Positions 8,824 through 17,009 are shown, counted from the stretch's first letter. The stretch: DNA of 30,683 bases from an uncultured Oscillibacter sp. (GCA_910585245.1 CAJUCO010000029.1:1-30683), one strand, 5' to 3'. A program made the numbers and translations. The notes: generated by a model not told the origin, from the letters alone.

Positions 8824-10257
8824 TCACTCTCTCAAATAATCCGCGACAATCTCCCGCTCATCCATGTGGCGCTTTTCATGGCCCACCTCCTGGTATGTCT
8901 CGTGGCCCTTGCCGCAAAGGACGATCACATCCCCCGGTTCCGCGTGGTCCATAGCCCAGTGAATGGCCTCCACCCGGTCCTCTATGACCTTATAGGGCGT
9001 CCCGGCCCCCTCCAGCCCCGGCAGGATATCTTGGATGATGTCCAGGGGACGCTCCGTCCGGGGATTGTCGGTAGTAACGACCACGTAGTCCGCGTTTTCC
9101 GCGGCGGCCCGGCCCATTCTGGGCCGCTTGGTCCGGTCCCGGTCCCCGCCGCAGCCAAAGAGGGCCACGGTCCGGCCCTTGGCAAAGCCCTTCACAGTGG
9201 TCAGGACGTTTTCCAGACTGTCGGGGCTGTGAGCGTAGTCGATGAGGACGGTGTAGTCCTTTCCCGGCGTGGACACCACCTCCACCCGGCCCTTCACGTG
9301 GGGCACCCGGGCCAAAACGGCGGCGCTCTCCTCCAGGGGTATCCCCAGGGCCAGAGCCGCTCCCAACACATCCAAGGCATTGTCCACCATGAAGCGCCCG
9401 GGGATATTCACCCGGACCAAAACCCGGTCCGCCCCGTGGACCGCCGTAAAGGACACGTGGTCCGCCGCCAAAACGATATCCTCCCCCCGAAGATCCGCCT
9501 CCCCGGCGCCGGAGTAGGAAATCACACGGCAACTCGCCTCCCGCAGCAGCCGGGGCGTCCAAGGGTCCGCCCCATTGACCACGCCGGTGCGGCAATTTTG
9601 AAACAGTCTGGCCTTGGCGTCGCAATAGGCCTCCATGGTCTTGTGAAAGTCCAGGTGGTCCTGGGTCAGGTTGGTAAAGACGCCCACATCATAGAAAACA
9701 CCGTACACCCGGTCCAGAAACAAGGCGTGGGAGGAGACCTCCATCACCACATGGGTGCAGCCCGCGTCCCGCATCCGGGCGAAGAGTCTCTGGAGCTCAA
9801 AGGACTCCGGAGTGGTTCGCTCCGTGGGCAGGACCTCCTGCCCAATCATATTCTGATTCGTGCCGATTAAGCCCACCTTTTCACCCCGGGCCTCCAAAAC
9901 GGCTTTGAGTAGATAGGTGGCCGTGGTTTTCCCGTTGGTGCCGGTGACACCGGTCATGGTCATGGCCCGGGCCGGATGGCCGAAGAAGTTGGTCCCCACC
10001 ACCGCCAGAGCCCTACGGGAGTCCGCCACCTGAACATAGGGGGTCTCCGGCGGAACCTGACAAAGCGCCACGGCGGCCCCGGCGGCCATGGCCTGGGGAA
10101 TGAATTTGTGGCCGTCCACCGTGTAGCCGCTGAGGGCCACAAACAGGTCCCCAGGGCCCACCTGCCGGGAGTCGTAGGCCACATTGGGAATCTCCATCTC
10201 TAAATTCACGTTGGTAGAGAGGATTTCCAGCCCCTCCAGCAATTCCTTCAGTTTCAT
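8824..10257 (-). CDS. murE: UDP-MurNAc-L-Ala-D-Glu:meso-diaminopimelate ligase (MurE)
   Basis: MurE adds the third amino acid of the stem peptide in the cytoplasm. The 477-residue protein has the ATP loop GVTGTNGKTT at about residues 103-112, the Mur ligase central region, and the C-terminal TTDNPRTERP. DNPR is the known signature of meso-DAP-specific MurE, so the wall is predicted to be meso-DAP type. The start ATG at 10257 has GGAGG 10 bases upstream. The 104 bases between it and the upstream PBP gene include a TATAAT-like box without a good -35. Confidence 0.97.
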   Translation of the reverse strand: MKLKELLEGLEILSTNVNLEMEIPNVAYDSRQVGPGDLFVALSGYTVDGHKFIPQAMAAGAAVALCQVPPETPYVQVADSRRALAVVGTNFFGHPARAMTMTGVTGTNGKTTATYLLKAVLEARGEKVGLIGTNQNMIGQEVLPTERTTPESFELQRLFARMRDAGCTHVVMEVSSHALFLDRVYGVFYDVGVFTNLTQDHLDFHKTMEAYCDAKARLFQNCRTGVVNGADPWTPRLLREASCRVISYSGAGEADLRGEDIVLAADHVSFTAVHGADRVLVRVNIPGRFMVDNALDVLGAALALGIPLEESAAVLARVPHVKGRVEVVSTPGKDYTVLIDYAHSPDSLENVLTTVKGFAKGRTVALFGCGGDRDRTKRPRMGRAAAENADYVVVTTDNPRTERPLDIIQDILPGLEGAGTPYKVIEDRVEAIHWAMDHAEPGDVIVLCGKGHETYQEVGHEKRHMDEREIVADYLRE

Positions 10258-10361
10258 ACTTGGTAAACCTCCATCCAGTGAAATACGTCCTGGATGATTA
10301 TAGACCGAATAAAACGCATTGTATACGGCGTATCCTGCCGAAAACCTGGCAAAATCTGCTC

Positions 10362-12824
10362 TCAGTCCCGGACAGAGCTGTCGCCAAAGCGAACCGTGAC
10401 CACGCTGCCCGGGGCCAACTCGGTTCCCTCTCCCCGATCCTGGGAAATGGCCCGAACGTTACCGGAGTCTGTGCTGGTAGTACCTGCCACCCGCATAATG
10501 AGGCCCGCGTTGGTCAAGGCCTGATTCGCTTCAGCGGCGGTCATCCCCACCACGTTGGGCACCGTCCGGTGGGCGCTGTTCTTCTCCTCTCCCAGGTACA
10601 AAACGATGGAAGCGTTATTCGGCACAATGGCGCCACCCTCAGGAGTTTGGGCGGTGACCTCCGCGCCGTTGCCCACGGTGCGGAAGGCAAATCCCGCGTT
10701 TTCCAGCCGCCCCTTGGCAGTCTCCAGGCTCTGACCCACCACGTTGGGCACGGCGGCGTCGGCTCCCGCCAGCTGAGCGGCGGTATAGTCCGGCTCCACG
10801 CCCAGAACAGGCAGGATCTCGCTCATAATCTGGCTGGCCGTGGGGGCCACCATGTTGCCGCCGGAGGGAAACGTCCCCGTGGTGCGGCTGGGGGTGTCCA
10901 TGGTGATGAGCATGATATATTGGGGATCGTCCGCCGGGGCGAAGCACATGAAGGATACCACAATATCGCCCTTGGGATTGCTGGGAGTTTTGGTGCCGGT
11001 TTTATCGGCAGTGCCGGTTTTTCCGCCGATGCGGTAGCCCGCCACCTGGCCGTTTCGGCCGGTACCCGAGGCCACCACATACTCCAGGCACTCCCGAACT
11101 TTGGCGGAGGTCTCCTCACTGACAACCTGCCGGACGCACTTGGTCTCGTGCTGGCGGAGGATGTTTCCCTCTCCGTCCAGCACCTGTTCCACTACATAGG
11201 GCTCGTAGAGATAGCCTCCGTTGATACAGGCCGCCTGGGCCCGGATCAGCTCCAGGGGGGTGACGTTGAAGGTCTGGCCGAAGGAGTAGGAGGACAGGGA
11301 GACAATGTTGGAATTGAAGTCCTTCTCCTCCGCAAAGATTCCCCGGGCCTCACCGATCATATCCACGCCGGTCTTTTCCATCAAGCCGAAGGATTTGAGG
11401 TATTCGTAAAACTTGCTGGTGCCCAGAGTCTGGCCAATTTTGATGAAGGCCGGGTTGCAGGAGTTTCCCACCGCCTCTTTCAAAATCTGGTGGCCGTGGC
11501 CGGTCTGCCGGGAGCAGTAGAAGGGCTTATCCCAGCCCTTGACCATAACGGAGCCGGAGCACTCATAGGTGGAATTCATATTGATGACCCCCTCCTCCAG
11601 CGCCGCCGCCAGGGTGATGGGCTTGAAGGTGGAGCCGGGTTCATAGGTGGAGTCAATGCACTTGTTCCGCCATTGGCTGTGGAGGGTGTCGGTTTTGAGC
11701 TTTGTGACGGCCTCCTCGTACTTCTCCTGGGACTCGTAGCTCTCCCGCTTTTCCTCCATCTCTGTCAACTGCTTTTCCAGTCTGCTTTTCAGTTTCTCAT
11801 CATAGAGAACGCCGGACTGGTTGGAGTCGTAATTGGGATAGGAGGCCATGCCCAAGAGGGCTCCGGAGTTTACGTCCATGACGATACCCGTGCCGCCGTT
11901 GGCGGCGTCAAATTTGCTGAGCATGGACTCGATGCCCTTTTCCAGGGCGATTTGGACGTTGATATCCAAGGTCAGCACCAGGTCGCTGCCGTTCTCCGCG
12001 TCAAAGTACTGTTCGTATTGGAACAGTAAGGGCTGGCCCCGGTTGTTTTTGGCGGAAATGGTCATACCCGCCGTGCCGGAGAGATCGCCGTCGTATTTGG
12101 ACTCCAGGCCCACGCCGCCTTTGTTTTCCGCGTTCACAAAGCCCAAAACGTTGGCCGCCATGGCGTTGTAAGGGTAGTACCGCTTAGAGTCCGGCTCCAG
12201 GAAAATGCCGGTGATGGAGCGCTGTTCCTGCTCGGGGATCTCGTTGCCCTCCGGGTCGATCTCTCCGTTTAGGAACCTGCGAACCTCGTCGGCCATCTCC
12301 TTTTCCGTCTTCCGGCGCAGGACGATGTGCTGGTAATTCGTTTTCTCCATTTCCTTCTCAATTTTTTCCTGGTCCATTTCCAGGATGCGGGCAAGACCCC
12401 GGGCAATGTAGCTTTGATCCCGGATAGGCCGCCGGGTATAGGTCTCCCCCTTTTCCAGGGCCCTGACCGCCGCCTCATCCTGTTCCTTCTCCTGGTTCCG
12501 GACAAACTGGTCGATTTGCAGAGCGTCGATAAACACGGTTTCCGCCGTGGTAGAGCTGGCCAGGATGTTGTGGTTTTTGTCGTAGATGGTCCCTCGGGAG
12601 GCGGTGATCTTGGTTTCCCGTGTCTGCTGGTTCACAGCCCGGGCGGTCATCTCGTCATACTGGTTGATCTGAAGGTCATAGAGCCTCCAGAACAGCAGCA
12701 AAAACGTGGCTACGCCCAAAACCAGCATCATCAGCAGCGTCCGCCCGCGGATGATCTGATTGGCCCGGCGGGCGGATTCGCTCTTGCGGTGAAGGGCGGG
12801 AATTTTGGGGGAACGGTTCGCCAT
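10362..12824 (-). CDS. spoVD: Class B penicillin-binding protein with two PASTA domains (SpoVD/FtsI type)
   Basis: This is a D,D-transpeptidase that cross-links septal or spore-cortex peptidoglycan with a SEDS partner. The 820-residue protein has one membrane segment (about 29-48), a PBP dimerisation domain, then the transpeptidase motifs STFK (398-401), SCN (455-457) and KTGT (602-605). Two PASTA repeats begin at VPNVVGQSLETAKG and VPNVVGMTAAEANQ. A charged, probably coiled-coil insert of about 45 residues (341-385) precedes the STFK motif. The ATG at 12824 has AGGAGG 7 bases upstream. Cluster position fits either the vegetative division PBP or SpoVD; I use spoVD for the PASTA architecture. 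Confidence 0.9.
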   Translation of the reverse strand: MANRSPKIPALHRKSESARRANQIIRGRTLLMMLVLGVATFLLLFWRLYDLQINQYDEMTARAVNQQTRETKITASRGTIYDKNHNILASSTTAETVFIDALQIDQFVRNQEKEQDEAAVRALEKGETYTRRPIRDQSYIARGLARILEMDQEKIEKEMEKTNYQHIVLRRKTEKEMADEVRRFLNGEIDPEGNEIPEQEQRSITGIFLEPDSKRYYPYNAMAANVLGFVNAENKGGVGLESKYDGDLSGTAGMTISAKNNRGQPLLFQYEQYFDAENGSDLVLTLDINVQIALEKGIESMLSKFDAANGGTGIVMDVNSGALLGMASYPNYDSNQSGVLYDEKLKSRLEKQLTEMEEKRESYESQEKYEEAVTKLKTDTLHSQWRNKCIDSTYEPGSTFKPITLAAALEEGVINMNSTYECSGSVMVKGWDKPFYCSRQTGHGHQILKEAVGNSCNPAFIKIGQTLGTSKFYEYLKSFGLMEKTGVDMIGEARGIFAEEKDFNSNIVSLSSYSFGQTFNVTPLELIRAQAACINGGYLYEPYVVEQVLDGEGNILRQHETKCVRQVVSEETSAKVRECLEYVVASGTGRNGQVAGYRIGGKTGTADKTGTKTPSNPKGDIVVSFMCFAPADDPQYIMLITMDTPSRTTGTFPSGGNMVAPTASQIMSEILPVLGVEPDYTAAQLAGADAAVPNVVGQSLETAKGRLENAGFAFRTVGNGAEVTAQTPEGGAIVPNNASIVLYLGEEKNSAHRTVPNVVGMTAAEANQALTNAGLIMRVAGTTSTDSGNVRAISQDRGEGTELAPGSVVTVRFGDSSVRD

Positions 12825-12944
12825 GGATCTGCCTCCTAAATCAGGAATCCGTAAAATTATGAAGGGAGGGAGCAAGAAGACCGGACTTCCCGCTCCCCGC
12901 TGAACACGGACCAAAGGATTTGTCAGCTCATTATAGTGCGGCGG

Positions 12945-13493
12945 TCAGTCAAAATATTCCACCACCGCGTAAACGCCGCCATGGAGGGAAGAGAGAATGC
13001 GGCTCAGCAGTCCCGGCTCCTTTTGCTGGTAGGCCACGGCGGAATCCCCCGCCGACAGATCCAACCGGCTCATCTGAGTGTTGCTGGGCTTGGTCATGCC
13101 GGAGGCCTCCGCCGCCTCCTTTACCGAGGCCATGTCGAACATCCGCTGATACTGGGCCGTCAGGCTCACGTTCTCCGACTCCAGCTCCTCCAGCTGGTTT
13201 TGCAGTTCCACAGTCTCCGCCGACAGCAACGTCAGCTCCACATAATTCATCAGCACCAGCACAGCCAGTCCCATAATGGCCATCACGCTCAAAACCGCCA
13301 GAGGCGAGACGTACTGCCGGGCCCGAACCAAAACATGGGGCTTCTCATGGACTTTCGCCTTTTCCCGCGCCCGGGAGGCCTCCCCCGCGTGGCGCAGTTC
13401 CCGTTCCCGGACCGCGTAGTCCAGATCGTAAGCCAGACTTCCATTCACCGGCTGTCTTCCGCGATACCGCATATTCCGCGCCGCTGCCGCCAT
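12945..13493 (-). CDS. ftsL: FtsL-like divisome protein
   Basis: A 182-residue bitopic protein in the FtsL position between rsmH and the PBP gene. A basic cytoplasmic region of about 60 residues precedes one membrane segment (about 63-83, PLAVLSVMAIMGLAVLVLM). A coiled-coil follows (AETVELQNQLEELESENVSL), then a C-terminal tail. FtsL proteins pair through this coil with DivIC/FtsB and help activate FtsW-PBP. The sequence is weakly conserved, so the name rests on topology and synteny. It is longer than typical FtsL (about 100-120 residues). The start at 13493 has a G-run ribosome binding site, and its surroundings match those of mraZ. Confidence 0.75.
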   Translation of the reverse strand: MAAAARNMRYRGRQPVNGSLAYDLDYAVRERELRHAGEASRAREKAKVHEKPHVLVRARQYVSPLAVLSVMAIMGLAVLVLMNYVELTLLSAETVELQNQLEELESENVSLTAQYQRMFDMASVKEAAEASGMTKPSNTQMSRLDLSAGDSAVAYQQKEPGLLSRILSSLHGGVYAVVEYFD

Positions 13494-13523
13494 GGAGCCG
13501 CCCCCTTTCAGCCATTTTCAAAT

Positions 13524-14465
13524 TCAGATTCCGATATCAAACCCGTCCAGTTTTTCCGCCCCTCGAAGCCGTGCGCTTCTGGCGCGGGGATTTTCCTCCA
13601 CCTCCGCCGCCGTGGGCGTCACCGGCTTGTCCAACCGCACCAGCGGCTTTTTTCCGCATACGCACACCGGAAACCCCGGCGGGCAGGTACAGCCCCGAGC
13701 CAGCTCCCGAAGAGTCCTTTTGACAATCCGGTCTTCCAGCGAGTGAAAGGTTATAACCTCCAATCGCCCGCCGGGGCGAAGCTTGTCCACCGCCGCTTGC
13801 AACATGGGAGGCAGGGCGTCCAGCTCCCCGTTCACGGCGATGCGCACCGCCTGAAAACTCCGCTTGGCGGGGTGCTGCTTTTCCCGCAGGGCCGCCGGGG
13901 GCATGGCGGACTTGATCACGTCCACCAGCTCCAGCGTGGTCTCAATGGGGCTTTGTTCCCGCCGCCTGACAATGGCCCGGGCAATGGCCGAAGCGTAGCG
14001 CTCCTCACCGAAATCATATAAAATACGCCGGAGCTCCTCATAGCTCCAGGCGTTGACCACCTCCCGCGCCGTCAGGGACGCGGACTGGTCCATCCGCATA
14101 TCCAGCGGAGCGTCTTGCATATAGGAAAAGCCCCGAGACGGGTCGTCCAGCTGAGGGGAGGATACCCCCAGATCAAAGAGCATTCCATCCACGCCCTCCT
14201 CCTCCGCCAACACCGCGCCCAGCTCGGAGAAGTTGCTATGGACCAGGGTCACCCGGTCCATCCAAGGCGCCAGACGCTCCCGCGCCGCCTCAATGGCGGC
14301 CAGATCCCGGTCGATGCAGATGAGACGGCCCGTAGTCAGCCGTTTCGCGATTTCCCGGGAATGACCCGCCCGGCCCAAGGTGCCGTCCACGTAAGTCCCT
14401 CCCGGGCGGATTTGCAACGCTTGGATGCTCTCGTCCAAGAGAACGGTCTTGTGTTTATACTCCAT
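13524..14465 (-). CDS. rsmH: 16S rRNA (cytosine-1402-N4)-methyltransferase RsmH
   Basis: RsmH (MraW) N4-methylates C1402 in the 16S rRNA decoding site. The 313-residue protein starts EYKHKTVLLDESIQAL and has the SAM-binding region TYVDGTLGRAGHS. It also has the family motifs FDLGVSSPQLDDPSRGFSY and AVRIAVNGELDAL, and ends with the usual Cys-containing stretch (CTCPPGFPVCVCGKK). The start ATG at 14465 lies 1 base after the mraZ stop (TAATATG), which suggests coupled translation; its ribosome binding site GGGGG is inside the mraZ end. Confidence 0.97.
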   Translation of the reverse strand: MEYKHKTVLLDESIQALQIRPGGTYVDGTLGRAGHSREIAKRLTTGRLICIDRDLAAIEAARERLAPWMDRVTLVHSNFSELGAVLAEEEGVDGMLFDLGVSSPQLDDPSRGFSYMQDAPLDMRMDQSASLTAREVVNAWSYEELRRILYDFGEERYASAIARAIVRRREQSPIETTLELVDVIKSAMPPAALREKQHPAKRSFQAVRIAVNGELDALPPMLQAAVDKLRPGGRLEVITFHSLEDRIVKRTLRELARGCTCPPGFPVCVCGKKPLVRLDKPVTPTAAEVEENPRARSARLRGAEKLDGFDIGI

Positions 14466-14466
14466 A

Positions 14467-14910
14467 TTACCCCCGGTTCCGGCGGGCGCGGGCCAAGGCG
14501 TCCATAGCCGCCGCCATATCCTCCTCCTCCAGCATCCGCTGCTCCCGCTCCGTCCAGGTCTCCTCGTCCCAGATTTCTGCAAAGGTGTTCAAACCCACAA
14601 TGGTACAGGCTTTTTTCAGTCCCGCGTACTTGCGCAAAGTGGCGGGGATCAGCACCCGGCCCTGTCCGTCCGGCTCGCATTGGACAGCGTTTGCGTAAAG
14701 CAGGGTCAGGGCTCTGGCCTCCGTATAGGGCAGCTCGTCCATCTCGTCGGACATCTGCTCCCACTTGGCCTGGGGATAGATGGTCAGGCAATGCTCGGCG
14801 CCGATTGTGATGAAAAAGGTGTCGCCCAGCGCCTCCCGCATTGTGGAGGGAATCACCAGACGGCCCTTGGCGTCAATGCTGTTATTTGATTTACCCAACA
14901 GTCTTGCCAT
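14467..14910 (-). CDS. mraZ: Transcriptional regulator MraZ
   Basis: MraZ is an AbrB/SpoVT-fold DNA-binding protein that represses its own dcw operon by binding direct repeats near the promoter. The 147-residue protein contains two copies of the fold, starting around NSIDAKGRLVIPSTMRE and EPDGQGRVLIPATLRKYAGL. The ATG at 14910 gives the conserved start MARLLGKSNNSID; the frame is open 17 codons further but without a start site. It is the first gene of the cluster, with a promoter and repeat boxes directly upstream. Confidence 0.97.
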   Translation of the reverse strand: MARLLGKSNNSIDAKGRLVIPSTMREALGDTFFITIGAEHCLTIYPQAKWEQMSDEMDELPYTEARALTLLYANAVQCEPDGQGRVLIPATLRKYAGLKKACTIVGLNTFAEIWDEETWTEREQRMLEEEDMAAAMDALARARRNRG

Positions 14911-14955
14911 GGAGCCGCCCCCTTTCCCCCTTTTCTGGGATGGAATGGGGGAACG

Positions 14956-14992
14956 CTCCACTTTGTTGCCTTAAATCCCCACTTCTCCCCAC
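14956..14992 (-). promoter_or_regulatory. MraZ operator boxes
   Basis: On the minus strand, GTGGGG occurs at 14987-14992 and, exactly 10 bases later, at 14977-14982. A degenerate unit follows, then GTGGAG at 14956-14961. About one helical turn between boxes puts them on one DNA face. This matches the known way MraZ binds arrays of TGGG-type repeats. The boxes lie downstream of the -10, in the transcribed leader, so bound MraZ should block initiation or early elongation. Confidence 0.75.
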
Positions 14993-15003
14993 CTGTGCTA
15001 CCT

Positions 15004-15032
15004 AGTATACGAAAATAACGACCGAAAAGCAA
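15004..15032 (-). promoter_or_regulatory. Promoter of the mraZ (dcw) cluster
   Basis: On the minus strand, TTGCTT (15027-15032) is separated by 17 bases from TATACT (15004-15009). The predicted start is only a few bases before the first GTGGGG box. No other likely promoter is visible between here and the terminator at 15143-15185. Confidence 0.7.
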
Positions 15033-15142
15033 GGATTTTTTTTCGACAGAAAACGGACCCTTTTCTCAAGAATCCTCGCTTTTCCGCCAAAATGCTAAAA
15101 AATAAAACGTTCGTTCTACTTTTTTCGCTTTGATTTCCGGGC

Positions 15143-15185
15143 AAAAAAAGCACCCGCGGCCGCAATATTTTGCGACTACGGGTGT
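15143..15185 (-). terminator. Intrinsic terminator of the rsmD-coaD operon
   Basis: On the minus strand an outer stem (CACCCG with CGGGTG) encloses an inner CGCAA/TTGCG stem with a 4-base loop (15150-15185), followed by seven T (15143-15149). It lies about 97 bases past the last gene of the operon and just before the mraZ promoter region. Confidence 0.85.
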
Positions 15186-15281
15186 ACTTTCTCCAGCTTT
15201 TTCTCCACATTTGTCTGCGGTTGCGTTTATTTCAAAAAAACTTCCGTCAATTTATACAAAATTTTGTTAGTTGTATGTAAC

Positions 15282-15797
15282 TCAGCCGCCGTCCTCGCCG
15301 TTTTTTTGTTCCAGTTTTTTCCTTTGTTCCTGCATCTTGGCGGCGGAGGTGGTGCGGAACCGGACGCGGGATTGCTTCACCTCATCCAGGGCGGCCTGGA
15401 CCGCTTCCTCCGTCCGGGCCAGGGCGTCCTCGGCGTAACTGTTGGCCACCTGATAGAGCTGGCGGGAGCGCTCCTCGGCCCGGGTGACAATCTGCCGTGC
15501 CTTCTCCCTGGCCGCGTACATGACCTCGCTTTCAGAGATTTTGGTCTTGGCCTCCAGCTCCGCCTGACGCATCATGCGCTCCACGTCCCGCTTGGTCTCC
15601 TCCACAAACTTCTCACGGGCGTTCAGCAAATCCTGGGCCCGCTTGATCTCCACCGGCAACTGGGCCCGAAGCTCGTCCAGCAAATCCAGCAGCTCGTCCC
15701 GGTCCACAATGCTCATGCTGGGCTTCAAGGCGGGAGCCTTGGCGTCCTCGATCCGCTCATAGATCATGTCAATCAGGCGGTTGATGTCATTGGCCAT
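15282..15797 (-). CDS. Coiled-coil protein resembling ATP synthase B / DivIVA-like proteins
   Basis: A 171-residue soluble protein, almost all charged helix, with long heptad-like stretches from about residue 40 to 165 and no membrane segment or signal. Such proteins next to coaD in Clostridia are usually labelled conserved hypothetical or ATP synthase B-like; the function is not known to me. The start ATG at 15797 has GGGAGG about 8 bases upstream and overlaps the coaD end by 11 bases, so it is the last gene of the rsmD-coaD operon. Confidence 0.8.
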   Translation of the reverse strand: MANDINRLIDMIYERIEDAKAPALKPSMSIVDRDELLDLLDELRAQLPVEIKRAQDLLNAREKFVEETKRDVERMMRQAELEAKTKISESEVMYAAREKARQIVTRAEERSRQLYQVANSYAEDALARTEEAVQAALDEVKQSRVRFRTTSAAKMQEQRKKLEQKNGEDGG

Positions 15798-16293
15798 GGT
15801 GTGTTCCTCCCTCTTTTTCCATCAGTTCCTCCACCAACGGAATGACCCGAGCAGGTAGGTATCGCTCCAGAGGCTGGCGGTAGCGGATCATCTCCCGGGC
15901 CATGGAGGAACTGAAATGCTGGTACGGGGCGCTGGCGGGCAGCAGCAAGGTCTCCAGCCCCGGGCAGATCTCCCGGTTGATCTGGGCCATTTGATACTCG
16001 ATGTCGAAGTCCGTCAGACTCCGAACCCCGCGGACGATGGCGCAGGCCCCGTGGGCCTTGGCAAAGTCGGCCAGCAGTCCCGGCCACAGTTCCGCCTCCA
16101 CATTGGAAAGGTCCTCCACGGCGGTTCGAACCAGCCGGAGCTTTTCCTCCGGAGTAAACATCTGGTTTCGCTTTTCCGAATTGGGACTGACGCAGACCCA
16201 GATTTGATCAAAGCATCCGGCGGCCCGCCGGATCACGTCCAAGTGGCCCAGGGTGATGGGATCGAAGCTGCCGGAGCAGATGGCTGTTCTCAT
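15787..16293 (-). CDS. coaD: Phosphopantetheine adenylyltransferase (CoaD)
   Basis: CoaD joins 4'-phosphopantetheine and ATP to make dephospho-CoA, the penultimate step of coenzyme A synthesis. The 168-residue protein has the nucleotidyltransferase start AICSGSFDPITLGHLDVI, with its TxGH motif, and later ACAIVRGVRSLTDFDIEYQ. The C-terminal SSSMAREM corresponds to the ISSTxxR motif. The ATG at 16293 overlaps the rsmD stop as ATGA. This rsmD-coaD coupling is common in bacteria. Confidence 0.97.
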   Translation of the reverse strand: MRTAICSGSFDPITLGHLDVIRRAAGCFDQIWVCVSPNSEKRNQMFTPEEKLRLVRTAVEDLSNVEAELWPGLLADFAKAHGACAIVRGVRSLTDFDIEYQMAQINREICPGLETLLLPASAPYQHFSSSMAREMIRYRQPLERYLPARVIPLVEELMEKEGGTHHGQ

Positions 16294-16865
16294 GGATGGT
16301 TTCCTCGTTCTATATCGTTTCCCTCCCGGCAAAAGAGGGTGAGGGCAATCTTGCCGTAACGGTAGGTCTTTCGCAAACGGCACCCTGCCGGGACCGGCAA
16401 ACGGCGGTCTGACGGATGTTCCGCTACGATTATACCATAAGGAGCCAGAATGTCAAATCCCGGCGGAACCAGTCTCCCCAAAGCCTGCTCCAGCAGGCCG
16501 GAGGCATAAGGCGGGTCCAGAAACACCAGGTCAAAGGTCTCCTTCGTCCCGGCCAAAAAGGCCATGGAATCCCCGCCGACCACCCGGGCCCGGTCCTGGA
16601 GCCCCGTCAGAGCCAGGTTCTTTTTCACCAGCTCAACGGCGTCCTTCCGCCGGTCCACAAAGACGGCGGATTCCGCTCCCCGGCTCAGGCATTCAATGCC
16701 CATTTGCCCGGTGCCGGCGAAAAGGTCCAACACCCGGCGGCCTTCAATATCGAATTGCAGGGCGCTGAAAAGGCCCTCTTTCACCCGGTCCGTGGTGGGG
16801 CGGGTCTCCAGCCCCTCCAGCTCCAGCAGGCGGCGGCCCCCGGCGGAGCCTGTGATCACACGCAT
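16290..16865 (-). CDS. rsmD: 16S rRNA (guanine-966-N2)-methyltransferase RsmD
   Basis: RsmD N2-methylates G966 of 16S rRNA. The 191-residue Rossmann methyltransferase starts MRVITGSAGGRRL and has TRPTTDRVKEGLFSAL. The SAM site is VLDLFAGTGQMGIECLSRGA and the catalytic motif is FLDPPYASG. The start ATG at 16865 has AGGAGG 7 bases upstream, and a good promoter lies at 16905-16933. It is the first gene of a three-gene operon. Confidence 0.96.
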   Translation of the reverse strand: MRVITGSAGGRRLLELEGLETRPTTDRVKEGLFSALQFDIEGRRVLDLFAGTGQMGIECLSRGAESAVFVDRRKDAVELVKKNLALTGLQDRARVVGGDSMAFLAGTKETFDLVFLDPPYASGLLEQALGRLVPPGFDILAPYGIIVAEHPSDRRLPVPAGCRLRKTYRYGKIALTLFCREGNDIERGNHP

Positions 16866-16904
16866 GGCGTTTCCTCCTGAAAGGCGGCGGTTTGTCCGGG
16901 CTTT

Positions 16905-16933
16905 ATTTTACGGCAAAGTTTCCCGGTTTTCAA
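16905..16933 (-). promoter_or_regulatory. Promoter of rsmD-coaD operon
   Basis: On the minus strand, TTGAAA (16928-16933), a 17-base spacer and TAAAAT (16905-16910). The start point is expected near 16898, giving a short leader before the rsmD ribosome binding site. Confidence 0.75.
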
Positions 16934-16935
16934 TA

Positions 16936-16972
16936 GCATTTCCAACAAAAAAGGAAATTCCCTTGGAAATGC
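16936..16972. repeat. 10-bp inverted repeat upstream of the rsmD promoter
   Basis: GCATTTCCAA (16936-16945) and TTGGAAATGC (16963-16972) are perfect inverted copies around a 17-base A-rich spacer. They lie between the ABC-operon terminator and the rsmD -35 box, 2 bases from the latter. This could be an operator or a second readthrough barrier. Confidence 0.6.
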
Positions 16973-17006
16973 AAAAACCGCCCGCCCAAAAAAGCTGGGC
17001 GGGCGG
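16973..17006 (-). terminator. Intrinsic terminator of the TM1266/ABC transporter operon
   Basis: A perfect 11-bp GC-rich stem (16978-16988 with 16996-17006) and a 7-base loop are followed on the minus strand by five T. It is 4 bases beyond the stop of the ATPase gene. Confidence 0.92.
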
Positions 17007-17009
17007 CGG

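Noticed and set aside
10260..12029. Long plus-strand open frame (589 codons) opposite the PBP gene
   Set aside because: It lies antisense to a gene with clear PBP motifs, has no recognisable domain, and its length follows from the high GC content. The same holds for the plus-strand frames at 1435-2808, 8650-9870, 21780-23183, 25793-27544 and 27718-29376.
12931..12936. TATAAT box upstream of the PBP gene
   Set aside because: The only TTGAC-like sequence lies 11 bases away instead of about 17, so a promoter is not supported.
14998..15210. 70-codon minus-strand open frame upstream of mraZ
   Set aside because: It covers the mraZ promoter and the rsmD-coaD terminator, has no ribosome binding site or family resemblance, and is AT-rich like non-coding DNA.
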